64,000 bases of DNA from Phocoena phocoena (lineage: Eukaryota > Chordata > Mammalia > Artiodactyla > Phocoenidae), in assembly GCF_963924675.1 (NCBI RefSeq), contig NC_089222.1:113475316-113539315 (forward strand), read 5' to 3'. The position numbers and the translations under genes were made by a program. Within the stretch, counting starts at the first letter, position 1. Each line of letters opens with the position of its first letter. This document shows, piece after piece, positions 25,010 to 37,100 of the stretch. The notes beneath the pieces were generated by a model. That model was not told the origin of the DNA. It saw only the letters and a list, made by a program, of their open reading frames with translations, and made no database searches.

Positions 25010-26830
25010 GCAAGCTGGTTTCCCTGAGAAGCTGACTCTGAGTCAGAATATGGTGTGCAGGATGCTTATTAAGGTTGTACTTTTCAGATAAACTCTTGTG
25101 GAAGCCAGGGGAAAAAAGGAGCAAATAGCCAGAAAGAACTTTAATAACCTCTACAGCCATCAGTCATTTGATTTGGGCCACGCCAGGGAAGTGTATGACC
25201 TTGGGTGAAGTGGAGCTCTGAAGTCAAGTAATTCCTGAAGACATTGACAGCTGAAAGCTGGCTGCTGACAGCACTCCCAGGAGGTAGGACAAAATAGTCC
25301 TTCAAAGAAGGGACATATAGATAGTGAGCACATTGTAACATTCACCAAAGTTTAACCCTTGTTCTGCTGTCTCTACTTCTTAGCATAAATTCTTACAGCA
25401 GATCCTTCAGGGTATCTGGAGGGCTGTCTTCCCTGGGGTAAATCAAAAGAGGAAGGGTAGGGTGATAAACTATTGCCCACAATGCTGAAGCTTATCTTGG
25501 GTCCACAACTGATATTTTTTGTCTGCCTCAATATTCATTCTAGATCTCCTTTATGCTTAGCGAGCACCTCTGATGGTCTTGGTAATTACTGGTGGCATGA
25601 CACAGCCCCTCATGTTGAGGAGTCTGAATCCCAAGTCATGGTGGTTTCTTCAGGGTGAGGTTGCTATACTTGTCTATATGGGATTGGGGTACCAAAGAGG
25701 CACATAGGTGGATCACATAGATGCTAAACATATTTCTCCCTGCCCCCGTTTGTTATAGCAGACTTTTGTTATTCTGATGATCATAGTCAATTATCCCCAC
25801 CAGAGAGAGCTTTATTTTCTTCCCATCTAGTCCCTTAGCAAAAGAAATCTAGAGTTCCCGGGTGATGCTCATAGCTTATAGCTGAATTAGTCACTTGCTG
25901 TATCCCCTGGTGAAATTTGCTCCCTCTTTAGGGATCAGGACATCTAAACTATCAGAGCCCAGATTTAATGGAAGGGGAAGCACAACTTCCCAAGGAGGTC
26001 ATGCAAGTGAAAGCAGTGCTTCTACTCCTAATTCTTGGTTTGATTCCTTGATTCTCTGATTCATGTGTTTTGCCTTATGGAGCAATAACATCATATCAGT
26101 GTCTGATTTCAAATATATACTACTTCTGGGAATATGGTTTCTCATCCTCTAAAGTATGGTCTTCAATCTAGAACTTCAGTTGTGCCTTCTGCAGGATGTT
26201 CTAAAGCTCTCTCAGACCTGCAGCTTCTGGATGGTGTGGTATGTGATCCTACGTTTTGGGACCTAGTCTCATATTTCTTTGCTATATAGAAGGCTCCTGG
26301 TCTGATGCAATATGATGTGAGATTCCATTCTGGTAGATAAAACATTTGGTAAGTCCCAGGAGAGTGATGCTAACTGAAGCCCATTAGACAAAATGAAACA
26401 ATGCACATCTGATGACGTATCTCCTCCTGCCAGAATGTATTTTTGCTCAGTATAATCAGATTCCCACTAAGTGACCATGTGGTCTCACTGGGAACTGAAC
26501 ATTGGTCTCATTCTCTGGAAGGTTGGGCCTTTGGCAGCAGCATTGCTAGATCTGCTTTGCTATCTCTGTTTTTATTGCTTGGCTTATGCATAGTCTCAAT
26601 CACTGACACCATGATCCCTTTACTCATGTATGGATTGTGCCAGCACTGGGGTGGCCAGTGACAAAGGTGAGAAATCAACTGGTCAAGTAATTTTATTTGG
26701 TGGTTTAATGTCTCTCTCGTGGCAGATGCTCTCTGGTAGACATTAACATAAGAAACAGAGGTCACCACACTTTACGCATACTCCCATGTGTCCATCCATC
26801 AGCCGTAACATTAATTTTAATTTACCTACT
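25010..26830 (-). mobile_element. Antisense ERV-L-like endogenous retroviral remnant
   Basis: The complement looks like the 3' part of an old ERV-L (class III) provirus: an integrase-side pol region about 26830-25450, then a possible LTR-proximal part to 25010. Supporting plus-strand phrases are CTCCTGGTCTGATGCAATAT, the GGTAGATAAAACATTTGGTA region with AAGTCCCAGG, TGGTCTCACTGGGAACTGAA and GCTTGGCTTATGCATAGTCT, in the order seen in reverse-oriented ERV-L copies. All frames are broken, the longest clean ones being 60-86 codons. No paired LTR was found. Family assignment is from recall. Confidence 0.55.
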
Positions 26831-28455
26831 TTGTAGGTAGCACACAACCCAAGGTACTGTTACACTTCTTTGTTATCCAAGACTAGTGCTGAATTTTTTT
26901 CTGTAAGGTCCATCAAACCTAAAAATTGTGTTCTTTTCTGAACCCTAAGTCCATTGTACATTGCAGCTGTTTGACAAATGCTCTTTGAATCAAAGCTCTT
27001 TGAATCAAGTTTAGCTGTGTATAAAAATTGGCCTACTGGGCCTTATCCAATTTAAGGAAGTGTGCTTGGCCACTGAAAATCATTAGACCATTATTTTGGG
27101 TGACTGTTTCCAAAAGAAATCAATTTCTACACAAGTAAACTCTAACCACGTTTATGTTTAATTTGAATTTTTTAAGTCATTAAATCTAAATCCTAAAAAC
27201 CTGTCTATTTACAGTATATTTTAATTATTAAAACTCTTCTCTAATTTAGTTGACAGTTATATGTCTAAATCAGTGCATCTTAAGTAAGGTTTTCAGGATG
27301 CCTGTGTTCTAAAATTTCAATACCTTTGAACTTTTAATAATTATTTTTAAACATTACGTTTTGTATCATATGTTAATCTTTTAAAATGTAAGTGTACTTT
27401 GAGTAAACTGGATGGTTAACATAAAAAAGTTCTACGAAATTTCAGGTCTTAAATTTGCTAATTATATTATGATATGCACATATGAAAATGAACACTTATT
27501 GATGCTATTTTAATTGACATTATTAAAAAATAGGGCACCTAAAAACACAACGAATGCGTTAATGGCAAGTGAAGCCTGAATGATACCATGGTGTGCTGCG
27601 TTGGAAAGCAAAATGTGGAGGTAGAAGTTGGTAATATTTTCTTGTCATAGAAAATAAAGATATTTAAATTTATTGGAAGTTTAGAAAATTAGTATCATGC
27701 TTACATTTTTACAACCTCATCATTAGAAATATTCCCACTATTACTATCAAGGAATAATTAACCATTCCTTCTGTGATGTCAGGGATATTGTGATGTAGAG
27801 AATTATTCTCTCAAACTATGGTCATTCCATCATTGACATAGGGGTACTCCATCAAGTCATCTAGAATTACTATATGAAGTGCTCATTATTCAAGCTGTCA
27901 AATTTGATCTAAACATTATTTTTAGGACATAAGATTTTCTCTTTTCAATCAAAGAAGGTAAATTGTGATGGCCGAATGTGTATATTTTTACTTTGACTAA
28001 CATTTTAAGTAATTATTTTTCTTACCTGCAATTGTCTGCCTGTACTGTAATTACCATATATATTTTTCCTCTATTCAGCCACCTGACATTACATACAATT
28101 TTTCCTTCATTGCCTGCTGTCATTGATAGATGTCTGTTATGGTTCCCTCAAGTCACAGAGGGTAGATTGACTTACTAATTCCATCAATGGAGTATAAGCT
28201 GCCTGGAGCAATATGTCAGTATATAAGCTTCAAATCAGGTTCCAAGCAACAAATGACCAAATTAAGTCTACTAGTGCTTGGATTCACTCAAAAGTTAGGT
28301 ACGATTCCCTTTATCTTTAAGAATATAAATTAGATAGAAAAATAAGCAAAAGGAGGAATGCCTCTAAGTTACATTATCAAGTAAATTTTAAACTCAGCAA
28401 TTTTTTATGTAGAAATCTTATATAAGTGATCATAAACATTCATAAGTGGTGCCAT
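26831..28455. other. Unique AT-rich sequence
   Basis: No gene. A short tandem duplication of GCTCTTTGAATCAA occurs at about 26980-27008. No other recognised repeat. Confidence 0.45.
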
Positions 28456-28795
28456 TCTCTGTCCTTTTTTTAAAAAACTAAATTTATCTATTTATTTTTG
28501 GCTGCATTGCGTCTTCGTTGCTGCGCGCAGGCTTTCTTTGGGTTTCGGTGAGCAGGAGCTCTCTTCAATGCGGTGTGCGGGCTTCTCATTGCGGTGGCTT
28601 CTCTTGTGGAGCACGGGCTCTAGGCACACAGGCCTCAGTAGCTGTGGCACGCGGGCTCAGTAGTTGTGGCACACGGGCTTAGGTGATCCATGGCATGTGG
28701 GATCCTCCCGGACCAGGGCTCGAACCAACGTTCCCTGCATTGGCAGGTGGATTCTTAACCACTGTGTCACCAGGGAAGCCCTCTCTGTCCTTTTT
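28456..28795 (-). mobile_element. CHR-type SINE, long form
   Basis: Antisense SINE body 28470-28781 with a 14-bp duplication TCTCTGTCCTTTTT at 28456-28469 and 28782-28795. It shows the tail, GGCTGCATTGCGTCTTCG, GCTCAGTAGTTGTGGC, the B box complement region GGGCTCGAACC and the head complement CACCAGGGAAGCCC. It retains the long 3' part. Confidence 0.96.
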
Positions 28796-29772
28796 GTGTT
28801 CAGTTTTATTCTACCATTTCCCATCATTCAATATCAACTAGTTTATTTCTTTAAAATTAATAAATTATAAAAATAATGTACACTGTTATTTTATGAATTG
28901 GTTTTCTAGTTTTTCTTTGTATTCATATAGGCGATTAGAAAGAATAATTAATTCTCCTAAACATTTGTAAAGCATTTCCTGATACCCTAAAACTCTACAA
29001 TTTCTTTCCAATTCTGTATGTCTTAATGGGTAGAAATTTTACCATCATTATTTCAAAAAACAAATCATCTTTTACCAGACTTAATATTTTTTGTATTATT
29101 TATGAAAATAAAAATGAAAACCAAAACAGCATCACTTTTCCTTTCCAATATTTAACTACACATGATAAAAACTGGTTTAAAATCATTGCAGAAGATAATA
29201 GAAAAAATATTTTGTGTGCTTACTATTAAGCAGTCCTCATGCTAGGAGTTGTTTCTATCCTCACTTTACAAATAAAAAGCTTTAAAAATGTTAACTGACT
29301 AATTAATGAATATAGAAGTCAGTGATTCAGTTGGGATCTTCGCCTCTTCCACAAAATCCTCAAATTCCTACCCTTATGTACTAAATGTACTATCATTTTA
29401 TTGAAACATCAAATAATAACCCTAACAGCTTAAAAGGACAGCTGCTGGAATGGCTGGATCAGGTTTTGAGAATACTCTAGTGGACATATCACCGGTAAAC
29501 ATGGTTCCGTCAGTACCTTTCTTGGTTTGAGATACATCCCTTAACTCACTTTCCTGCTTTGTAAAATATAGGTCTTTACCTAAGAAATCTTTAGGTTCCC
29601 AACCAGCTTTGCCATTCTTTTATTGCTTAATTATTGGAAATAAAAACCCTTATTTCAAAAACAAATATGTACAATCTTTCTATAGCAGCTAATTATCCTT
29701 TTGATGATCCTATTTAGGCTCCTGGCATATCCTGCTTCTGTGAAATGCAAATTCTGAGTATTCTACTGAAGA
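28796..29772. other. Unique AT-rich sequence
   Basis: No supported gene or repeat in this stretch. The open frame 29026-29229 is Asn/Lys/Ile-rich, as expected from AT composition. Confidence 0.45.
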
Positions 29773-30102
29773 TACAGTCTTCCCTTGATATCTGCAGGAT
29801 ATTGGTTCCAGGATCCCCCCCACCCCCTCCTACCAGCAAAATCCACAGATGCTCAAGTCCCTTCTATAAAATGGCATAGTATTTGCATATAACCTATGCA
29901 CATCTTCCCATGTACTTTAAATCATCTCTAGATTACTTATAATACTTAATACCAATGTAAATGTTATGTGAATTGTTGCCAGCACATGGCAAATTCAATT
30001 TTTCCTTTTTGGAACTTTCTGGAATATTTTGTTTCCCAAATATTTTCAATCCAAGGTTGATTGGATCTGGGGATGCAGAACCTACAGATATGGAGGACTG
30101 AT
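29773..30102 (+). mobile_element. Tigger-type (Tc1/mariner) MER2-like DNA element
   Basis: The element spans about 29775-30100. Its termini are imperfect inverted repeats: CAGTCTTCCCTTGATATCTG at the left, and a right end whose complement starts CAGTCCTCCATATCTGTAGG. A TA dinucleotide precedes it (29773-29774), as expected for mariner-type insertion; the right copy is decayed to AT. The middle contains the AATATTTTCAATCCAAGG block typical of this group. It is non-autonomous, about 326 bases long, with no transposase. Confidence 0.85.
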
Positions 30103-30402
30103 TGTTCTCTTGGTTTCAAGTATATGACACTTCAAAAGAAGAGGAGATAGCAATGTAAGGGAGCTCAGGAAGAGGAGTCAAAGGACTCGACCGCTTAACA
30201 AAGGTCAACTCCTACCCATGGGCCCAATCCTTCTGCCTCTACTCTCTTTTCCCAATTTTAAGAAACATAAAAAATAATTTAACGTGGAGTTAGTGGCATA
30301 ATGAAATAAGCAATATAGGGATTCATTTTGTCATATAGGATTTATCAAAAAAATATGTTGATTGCTTAGATCCTTACCATATACTGTAAACTGAGACGTT
30401 GT
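30103..30402. other. Unique sequence
   Basis: No gene or recognised repeat in about 300 bases. Confidence 0.4.
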
Positions 30403-30722
30403 ACCTCTTATTTTTTATTTTTTTAATTTTTTAAAAATTTATTTGTTTTTATTTTTGGCCATGTAAGGTCTTCATTGCTGTGCACGAGCTTTCTCTAGTT
30501 GCAGCGAGCGGGGGCTACTCTTTGTTGCGGTGCGCGGGCTTCTCATTGTCGTGGCCTCTCTTGTGGAGCACGGGATCCAGGCACGCAGGCTCTAGGGCGC
30601 AGGCTCAGTAGTTGTGGCACATGGGCTTAGTTGCTCCGTGGCATGTGAGATCTTCCCGGGCCAGGGATCGCACTGGCAGGCGGATTCTCAACCTGTGCCA
30701 CCAGGGAAGCCCTGCACCTCTT
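30403..30722 (-). mobile_element. CHR-type SINE, long form, small internal deletion
   Basis: Antisense SINE about 30410-30713, flanked by a short duplication ACCTCTT (30403-30409 and 30716-30722). It has the long 3' part and the head complement GCCACCAGGGAAGCCC. Compared with the other long copies it lacks about 20 bases around the B box: CAGGGATCGCACTGGCAGG replaces the usual GGGCTCGAACC...CCCTGCAT segment, so the internal promoter is damaged. Confidence 0.93.
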
Positions 30723-30790
30723 TTAATATTAGCTAGGGCAAAGTCATCCTTCTATCTGTCAAGCAATGGAAGGACTATTTTGTTAACTGC

Positions 30791-30816
30791 TACATATATA
30801 TATATATATATATATA
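30791..30816. repeat. (TA)n microsatellite
   Basis: About 12-13 uninterrupted TA units. Confidence 0.93.
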
Positions 30817-31305
30817 GTGCCATCCCACAGATGCCAGATTGAAAGTCTGTTTTCTTTGATCTTCATAGATATTGTCTTCTGGCTTCTGCAGAGTAAGTGC
30901 CAAACATTCTACAGTGTATACATATTCCATGCAGCATTTAAAAACTGGAGACGTTTCTCCTTGTTCCAAAGAAGGAGGGTAGGGAAGCCTACTAAAATCA
31001 TTTTTGCATATATAACTCAGAATTAGCTATAAAAATATCTACTGATTGTTTATTTTCACAGTATGACTTGGGCAATGGGTGTTGGTAACCAGTTCTTTTG
31101 TATTTACTTGATGAAATTTGAAATTTTTATATTCCTTACCAATCTATATTAGAAAAGGGAAACTATGATTTCATTTTAAGTATTTTGCTTCATTATTATG
31201 AGTTAAAATTCCTATTTATGCCTATTAGTATAAATAGTATTGTAATCCTTATTAAAACCTCTAAAATTTTACCAAATATAAGTGTAATGTTTTATTTATT
31301 TCTCT
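30817..31305. other. Unique AT-rich sequence
   Basis: No gene or recognised repeat between the TA repeat and the old L1. Confidence 0.4.
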
Positions 31306-33749
31306 CCCTCTTTTTTCTTTGTTTTATTGAGATATAATTGACATACAGCACTGTATAAGTTTAAAGTGTACAGCATAATGATTTGACTTACATACATCAT
31401 GAAATGATTATCACAGTAATTTTAGTGACTACCCATCATCTCATATAGATTCAAAATTAAATAGAAAAAATATTTTTTCTTGTGATGTTTCATATATAAC
31501 ATACAGCAGTGTTAATCATACTTACCATATTGCATGTCACATGCCTAGTACTTGTTTGTCTTATAACTTGTGCCTTGACTTGCCTTCATCCATTTCTCCC
31601 TCCCCACAACACCATCTGGTAAAACACAAATCTGATCTCTTTTTCTATGAGTTTGTTTGTTAGTTTGCTTGTTTTTGTAGTATAATTGACCTAAAACACT
31701 GTTACTTCCTAATGCACAACATAGTGATTCAATATTTCTATGTATTTCAAAATGATCTTCACAATAAGTCTAGTTATGATATATCAGCATACAAACATAT
31801 TACATAGTTATTGACTATATTCCTCACACTATACATTTCATATCTGTGATTCATTCATTTATTTATTTATTTTTTTGCGGTACGCGGGCCTCTCACTGTT
31901 GTGGCCTCTCCTGTTGCGGAGCACAGGCTCCGGGCGCCCAGGCTCCGGACGCCCAGGCTCAGTGGCCATGGCCCACAGGCCCAGCCGCTCCACGGCTTGT
32001 GGGATCTTCCCGGACCGGGGCACGAACCCGTGTCCCCTGCATCAGCAGGCAGACTCGCAACTACTGCACCACCAGGGAAGCCCTGGTTCATTTATTTTGA
32101 AACTGGAAGTTGGTACCTCTTAATCTCCCTCATCTATTTCTTTCCTTCCCACACCACTCTCCCCTCTGGCAACCATCTGTTTGTTCTCTGTATCTATACC
32201 TCTGTATCTGTTCTGTTATGTTTGTTCATTTGTCTTGCTTTTTAGATTCCACATATAAGTGAAATCACACACTATTTGTCTTTATCATCTGGCTTATTTC
32301 ACTTAGCATAATAACCTCTCTACGTCCATCCATGTTATTGCAAATAGCAAGATTTCATTCTTTTTTGTGGCTGAGTAATATTCCATTGTACATGTATATA
32401 CTGCATTTTCTTTATCCATTAATCTATTGATGAGCACTTGGGTTGCTTCCATATCTTGGCTATTATAAATAATGCTGCAGTGAACACAGGGCTGTGTATA
32501 TATTTTCTAATTACTGTTTTCGTTTTCCTCAGGTAACTACCCAGGAAAAAAATTGCTGGATCATATGGTAGTTCTATTTTTAATTTTTTGAGGAATCACC
32601 AAACTGTTTTCTGTAGTGGCTACACCAATTTAAACATGCACACACAGTGCATTAGGGTTCCCTTTTCTCCACATCCTCACCAATATTTGTTATTTGTTGT
32701 CTTTTTGATAATAGCCATTTTGACAGGTGTGAGGTGATATCCCATTTGTGGTTTTGATTTGCATTTCCCTAATGACTAGTGATGTTGTACATCTTTTCAT
32801 GTGCCTGTTGGCCATTTGGGTGTCTTCCTTGGAAAATTGTCTATTCAGATCATCTGCCCATTTTTTAATTGTATTTTTTGTTTTCTTGATGTTGAGTTGT
32901 ATGAGTTTTTGTATATTTTGGGTATTATCCCCTTATTGGATATATTGTTTGTAAATATCTTCTCTCATTTAGTAGGTTGCCTTTTCATTTTGTTGATAGT
33001 TTCCTTTGCTGTGCAAAAGGCTTTTAGTTTGATGTAGTCCCATTTGTTTATTTTTGCTTTTGTTTCCCTTGCTGAAGGAGATATATCCAAAAAGATATTT
33101 GAGGCTGATGTCAAAAGGCTTGCTGCTTATGTTTTCCTCTAGAAGTTGTATGATTTCAGGTCTTACATTTAAGTCTTTAATCCATTTTGAATTTACTTTT
33201 GTGCATGGTGTGAGAGGGTAGTCCAGTTTGACTTTTTTGAATATAGCTGTCCATGTTTCCCAGCACCATTTATTGAGGAGGCTGTCTATACCCCATTGTA
33301 TATTCTTGCCTCCTTTGTTGTATCAGGTGATAGTCTTATGGGAATTCCATTATATATGACTCTGTTTCTCTCTTGCTGCCTTTAGAATTCTCTCTTTACT
33401 GTTCAAATTTGCCATTTTAATTATGATATATCCTGGTGTGGGTCTATTTGGATTCATCTTGTTTGGGACCCTCTTTGCTTCCTGTACATGGGTATCTTTT
33501 TTTTTTTTTTTTTTTTTCAGGTTTTGGAATCTTCCAGCCACTATATTTTCAACCCCCTTTTCTCCTTCTTTTCCTTCTAGGACCGCTATAATGAGAATGG
33601 TGGAACAGTTCATGTTATCCTAAAGATCTCTTAAAATGTTCTCACTTTTAAAAATTTGTTTTTCTTTCTGCTTTTCTAATTGGGTTATTTCCATTATTCT
33701 ATCTTCTAAATCACTTATGCATTCTTCCATATCACCTAGTCTGCTCTTA
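31306..33749 (-). mobile_element. Old antisense L1, left part (3'UTR, ORF2 end, part of ORF1)
   Basis: The complement is an older L1: 3'UTR (GTTTTATTGAGATATAATTG at the left, then a second related block near 31680), the ORF2 C-terminal region (32290-33320), and a sudden switch at about 33325 to ORF1 sequence (33350-33749). The ORF2 endonuclease and most of the reverse transcriptase are missing at the switch, so about 3 kb was deleted, or two L1 pieces were joined. ORF1 resumes at 40614 beyond the inserted younger L1. A T run of about 20 lies at 33498-33518 inside ORF1. A CHR SINE is inserted at 31865-32086. Confidence 0.88.
31854..32097 (-). mobile_element. CHR-type SINE, short form, in old L1
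   Basis: Antisense SINE 31865-32086 with an 11-bp duplication TTCATTTATTT at 31854-31864 and 32087-32097. It ends at GCGGTACGCGGGCCTCTC, the complement of the short-form 3' end. It has an extra 15-bp tandem copy, AGGCTCCGGRCGCCC at 31925-31939 and 31940-31954, which the short copies at 50.2 and 58.8 kb lack. The open frames on both strands here (up to 114 codons) are shadows of the SINE. Confidence 0.96.
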
Positions 33750-34122
33750 TTTTTTATTTTGTACATCATTATTGGAGTATAATTGCTTTATAATGGTGTG
33801 TTAGTTTCTGCTTTATAACAAAGTGAATCAGTTATACATATACATATGTTCCCATATCTCTTCCCTCTTGTGTCTCCCTCGCACCCACCCTCCCTATCCC
33901 ATCCCTCTAAGTGGTCACAAAGCACGGAGCTAATCTCCCTGTGCTATGCGGCTGCTTCCCACTAGCTATGTATTTTACGTTTGGTAGTGTATATATGTCC
34001 ATGCCACTCTCTCACTTTGTCAGTTTACCCTTCGCCCTCCCCATATCCTCAAGTCCATTCTCTAGTAGGTCTGTGTCTTTATTCCTGTCTTACCCCTAGG
34101 TTCTTCATGACATTTTTTTTTC

Positions 34123-37100
34123 TTAGATTCCATATATATGTGTTAGCATACAGTACTTGTCTTTCTCTTTCTGACTTACTTCACTCTGTATGACAGACTC
34201 TAGGTCCATCCACCTAACTACAAATAATTCAATTTCGTTTCTTTTTATGGCTGAGTATTATTCCATTGTATATATGTGCCACATCTTCTTTATCTATTCA
34301 TCTGTCGATGGACACTTAGGTTGCTTCCATCTCCTGGCTATTGTATATAGAGCTGCAATGAAGATTTTGGTACATGACTCTTTTTGAATTATGGTTTACT
34401 CAGGGTATATGCCCAGTAGTGGTATTGCTGGGTCATATGATAGTTCTATTTGTAGTTTTTTAAGGAACCTCCATACTGTTCTCCATAGTGGCTGAACCAA
34501 TTCACATTCCCACCAGCAGTGCAAGCGAGTTCCCTTTTCTCCACAACTTCTCCTGCATTTATTGTTTCTAGATTTTTTGATGATGGCCATTCTGACCAGT
34601 GTAAGATGATATCTCATTGTAGTTTTGATTTGCATTTCTCTAATGATTAATGATGTTGAGCATTCTTTCATGTGTTTGTTGGCAATCTGTATATCTTCTT
34701 TGGAGAAATGTCTATTTAGGTCTTCTGCCCATTTTTGGATTGGGTTGTTTGTTCTTTTGTTATTGAGCTGCATTAGCTGCTTGTAAATTTTGGAGATTAA
34801 TCCTTTGTCAGTTGCTTCATTTGCAAATATTTTCTTCCATTCTGAGGGTCGTCTTTTGCTCTTTTTTATGGTTTCCTTTGCTGTGCAAAAGCTTTGAAGT
34901 TTCATTAGGTCCCATTTGTTTATTTTTGTTTTTATTTCCATTTCTCTAGGAGGTGGGTCAAAAAGGATCTTGCTGTGATTTATGTCATAGAGTGTTCTGT
35001 CTATGTTTTCCTCTAAGAGTTTCCTAGTGTCTGGCCTTACATTTAGGTCTTTAATCCATTTTGAGCTTATTTTTGTGTATGGTGTTAGGGAGTGTTCTAA
35101 TCTTATACTCTTATATGTACCTGTCCAGTTTTCCCAGCACCACTTATTGAAGAGGCTGTCATTTCTCCACTGTACATTCCTACCTCCTTTATCAAAGATA
35201 AGGTGACCATATGTGCATGGGTTTACCTCTGGGTTTTCTATCCTGTTCCTTTGATCTATATTTCTGTTTTTGTGCCAGTACCATACTGTCTTGATTACTG
35301 TAGCTTTGTGCTATAGTCTGGACAGGGAGCCTGATACCTCCAGCTCCATTTTTCGTTCTCAAGATTGCTTTGGCTATTCGGGGTCTTTTGTGTTTACATA
35401 CAAATTGTGAAATTTTTGGTTCTAGTTCTGTGAAAAATGCCAGTGGTAGTTTGATAAGGATTGCATTGAATCTGTAGATTGCTTTGGGTAGTAGAGTCGT
35501 TTTCACAATGTTGATTCTTCCAATCCAGGAACATGGTATATCTCTCCATCTCTTTGTATCATCTTTAATTTCTTTCATCAGTGTCTTATAATTGTCTGCG
35601 TACAGGTCTTTTGTCTCCTTAGGTAGGTTTATTCCTAGATATTTTATTCTTTTTGTTGCGATGGTAAATGGGAGTGTTTTCTTGATTTCACTTTCAGATT
35701 TTTCATCATTAGTATATAGGAATGCCATAGATTTCTGTGCATTAATTTTGTATCCTGCTACTTTACCAAATTCATTGATTAGTTCTAGTAGTTTTCTGGT
35801 AGCATCTTTAGGATTCTCTATATATAGTATCATGTCATCTGCAAACACTGACAGCTTTACTTCTTCTTTTCTGATTTGGATTCCTTTTATTTCCTTCTCT
35901 TCTCTGATTGCTGTGGCTAAAACTTCCAAAACTATGTTGAATAATAATGGTGAGAGTGGGCAACCTTGTCTTGTTCCTGATCTTAGTGGAAATGGTTTCA
36001 GGTTTTCACCATTGAGGATGATGTTGGCTGTGGGTTTGTCATATATGGCTTTTATTATGTTGAGGAAAGTTCCCTGTATGCCTACTTTCTGCAGGGTTGC
36101 TATCATAAATGGGGGTTGAATTTTCTCGAAAGCTTTCTCTGCATCTATTGAGAAGATCATGTGGTTTTTCTCCTTTAATTCGTTAATATGGTGTATCACA
36201 TTGATTGATTTGCATATACTGAAGAATCCTTGCATTCCTGGAATAAACCCCACGTGATCATGGTGTATGATCCTTTTAATGTGCTGTTGGATTCTGTTTG
36301 CTAGTATTTTGTTGAGGATTTTTGCATCTATGTTCTACAGTGATATTGGCCTGTAGGTTTCGTTCTTTGTGACATTCTTGTCTGGTTTTGGTATCAGAGT
36401 GTTGGTAGCCTCGTAAAATGAGTTTGGGAGTGTTCCTCCCTCTGCTGTGTTTTGGAAGAGTTTGAGAAGGATAGGTGTTAGCTCTTCTCTAAATGTTTGA
36501 TAGAATTCGCCTGTGAAGCCATCTGGTCCTGGGCTTTTGTTTGTTGCCAGATTTTAAATCACAGTCTCCATTTCAGTGCTTGTGATTGTTCTGTTCATAT
36601 TTTCTATTTCTTCCTGATTCAGTCTGGCAGGTTGTGCATTTCTAAGAATGTGTCCATTTCTTCCAGGTTGTCCATTTTATTGGCCTAGAGTTCCTTGTAG
36701 TAATCTCTCACGATCTTTTGTTTTTCTGTACTGTCAGTTGTTACTTCTCCTTTTTCATTTGTAATTCTATTGATTTGAGTCTCTCCCTTTTTTTTTGATG
36801 AGTCTAGCTAATGATTTATCAATTTTGTTTATCTTCTCAAAAAAACAGTTTTTAGTTTTATTGATCTTTGCTATCGTTTCCTTCATTTCTTTTTCATTTA
36901 TTTCTGATCTGATCTTTATGATTTCTTTCCTTCTGTTAACTTTGCAGTGTTTTTGTTCTTCTCTCTCTAATTGCTGTAGGTGCAAGTTTAGGTTGTTTAT
37001 TCGAGATGTTTCCTGTTTCTTAAGGTAGGATTGTATTGCTATAAAATTCCCTTTGGAACTGCTTTTGCTGCATCCCATAGGTTTTGGGTCGTTGTGTCTC

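Noticed and set aside
24705..25160. 151-codon minus-strand open frame, Leu/Phe/Ser-rich, resembling a membrane protein
   Set aside because: Most of it is the reverse of a polypurine tract. The apparent hydrophobicity is a composition artefact.
31901..32245. 114-codon plus-strand open frame, partly Arg/Pro-rich
   Set aside because: It is a CHR SINE read in reverse plus L1 sequence. The same peptide-like strings recur at every CHR SINE copy in the window.
33498..33518. T run of about 20, considered as the tail of another antisense retroelement
   Set aside because: L1 ORF1 sequence continues on both sides without a foreign insert or target duplication, so it is an expansion within the L1.
35592..36119. 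175-codon plus-strand open frame
   Set aside because: It lies opposite the reverse transcriptase of the L1 ORF2 pseudogene. It is the shadow of a coding strand that was once under selection, not a separate gene.
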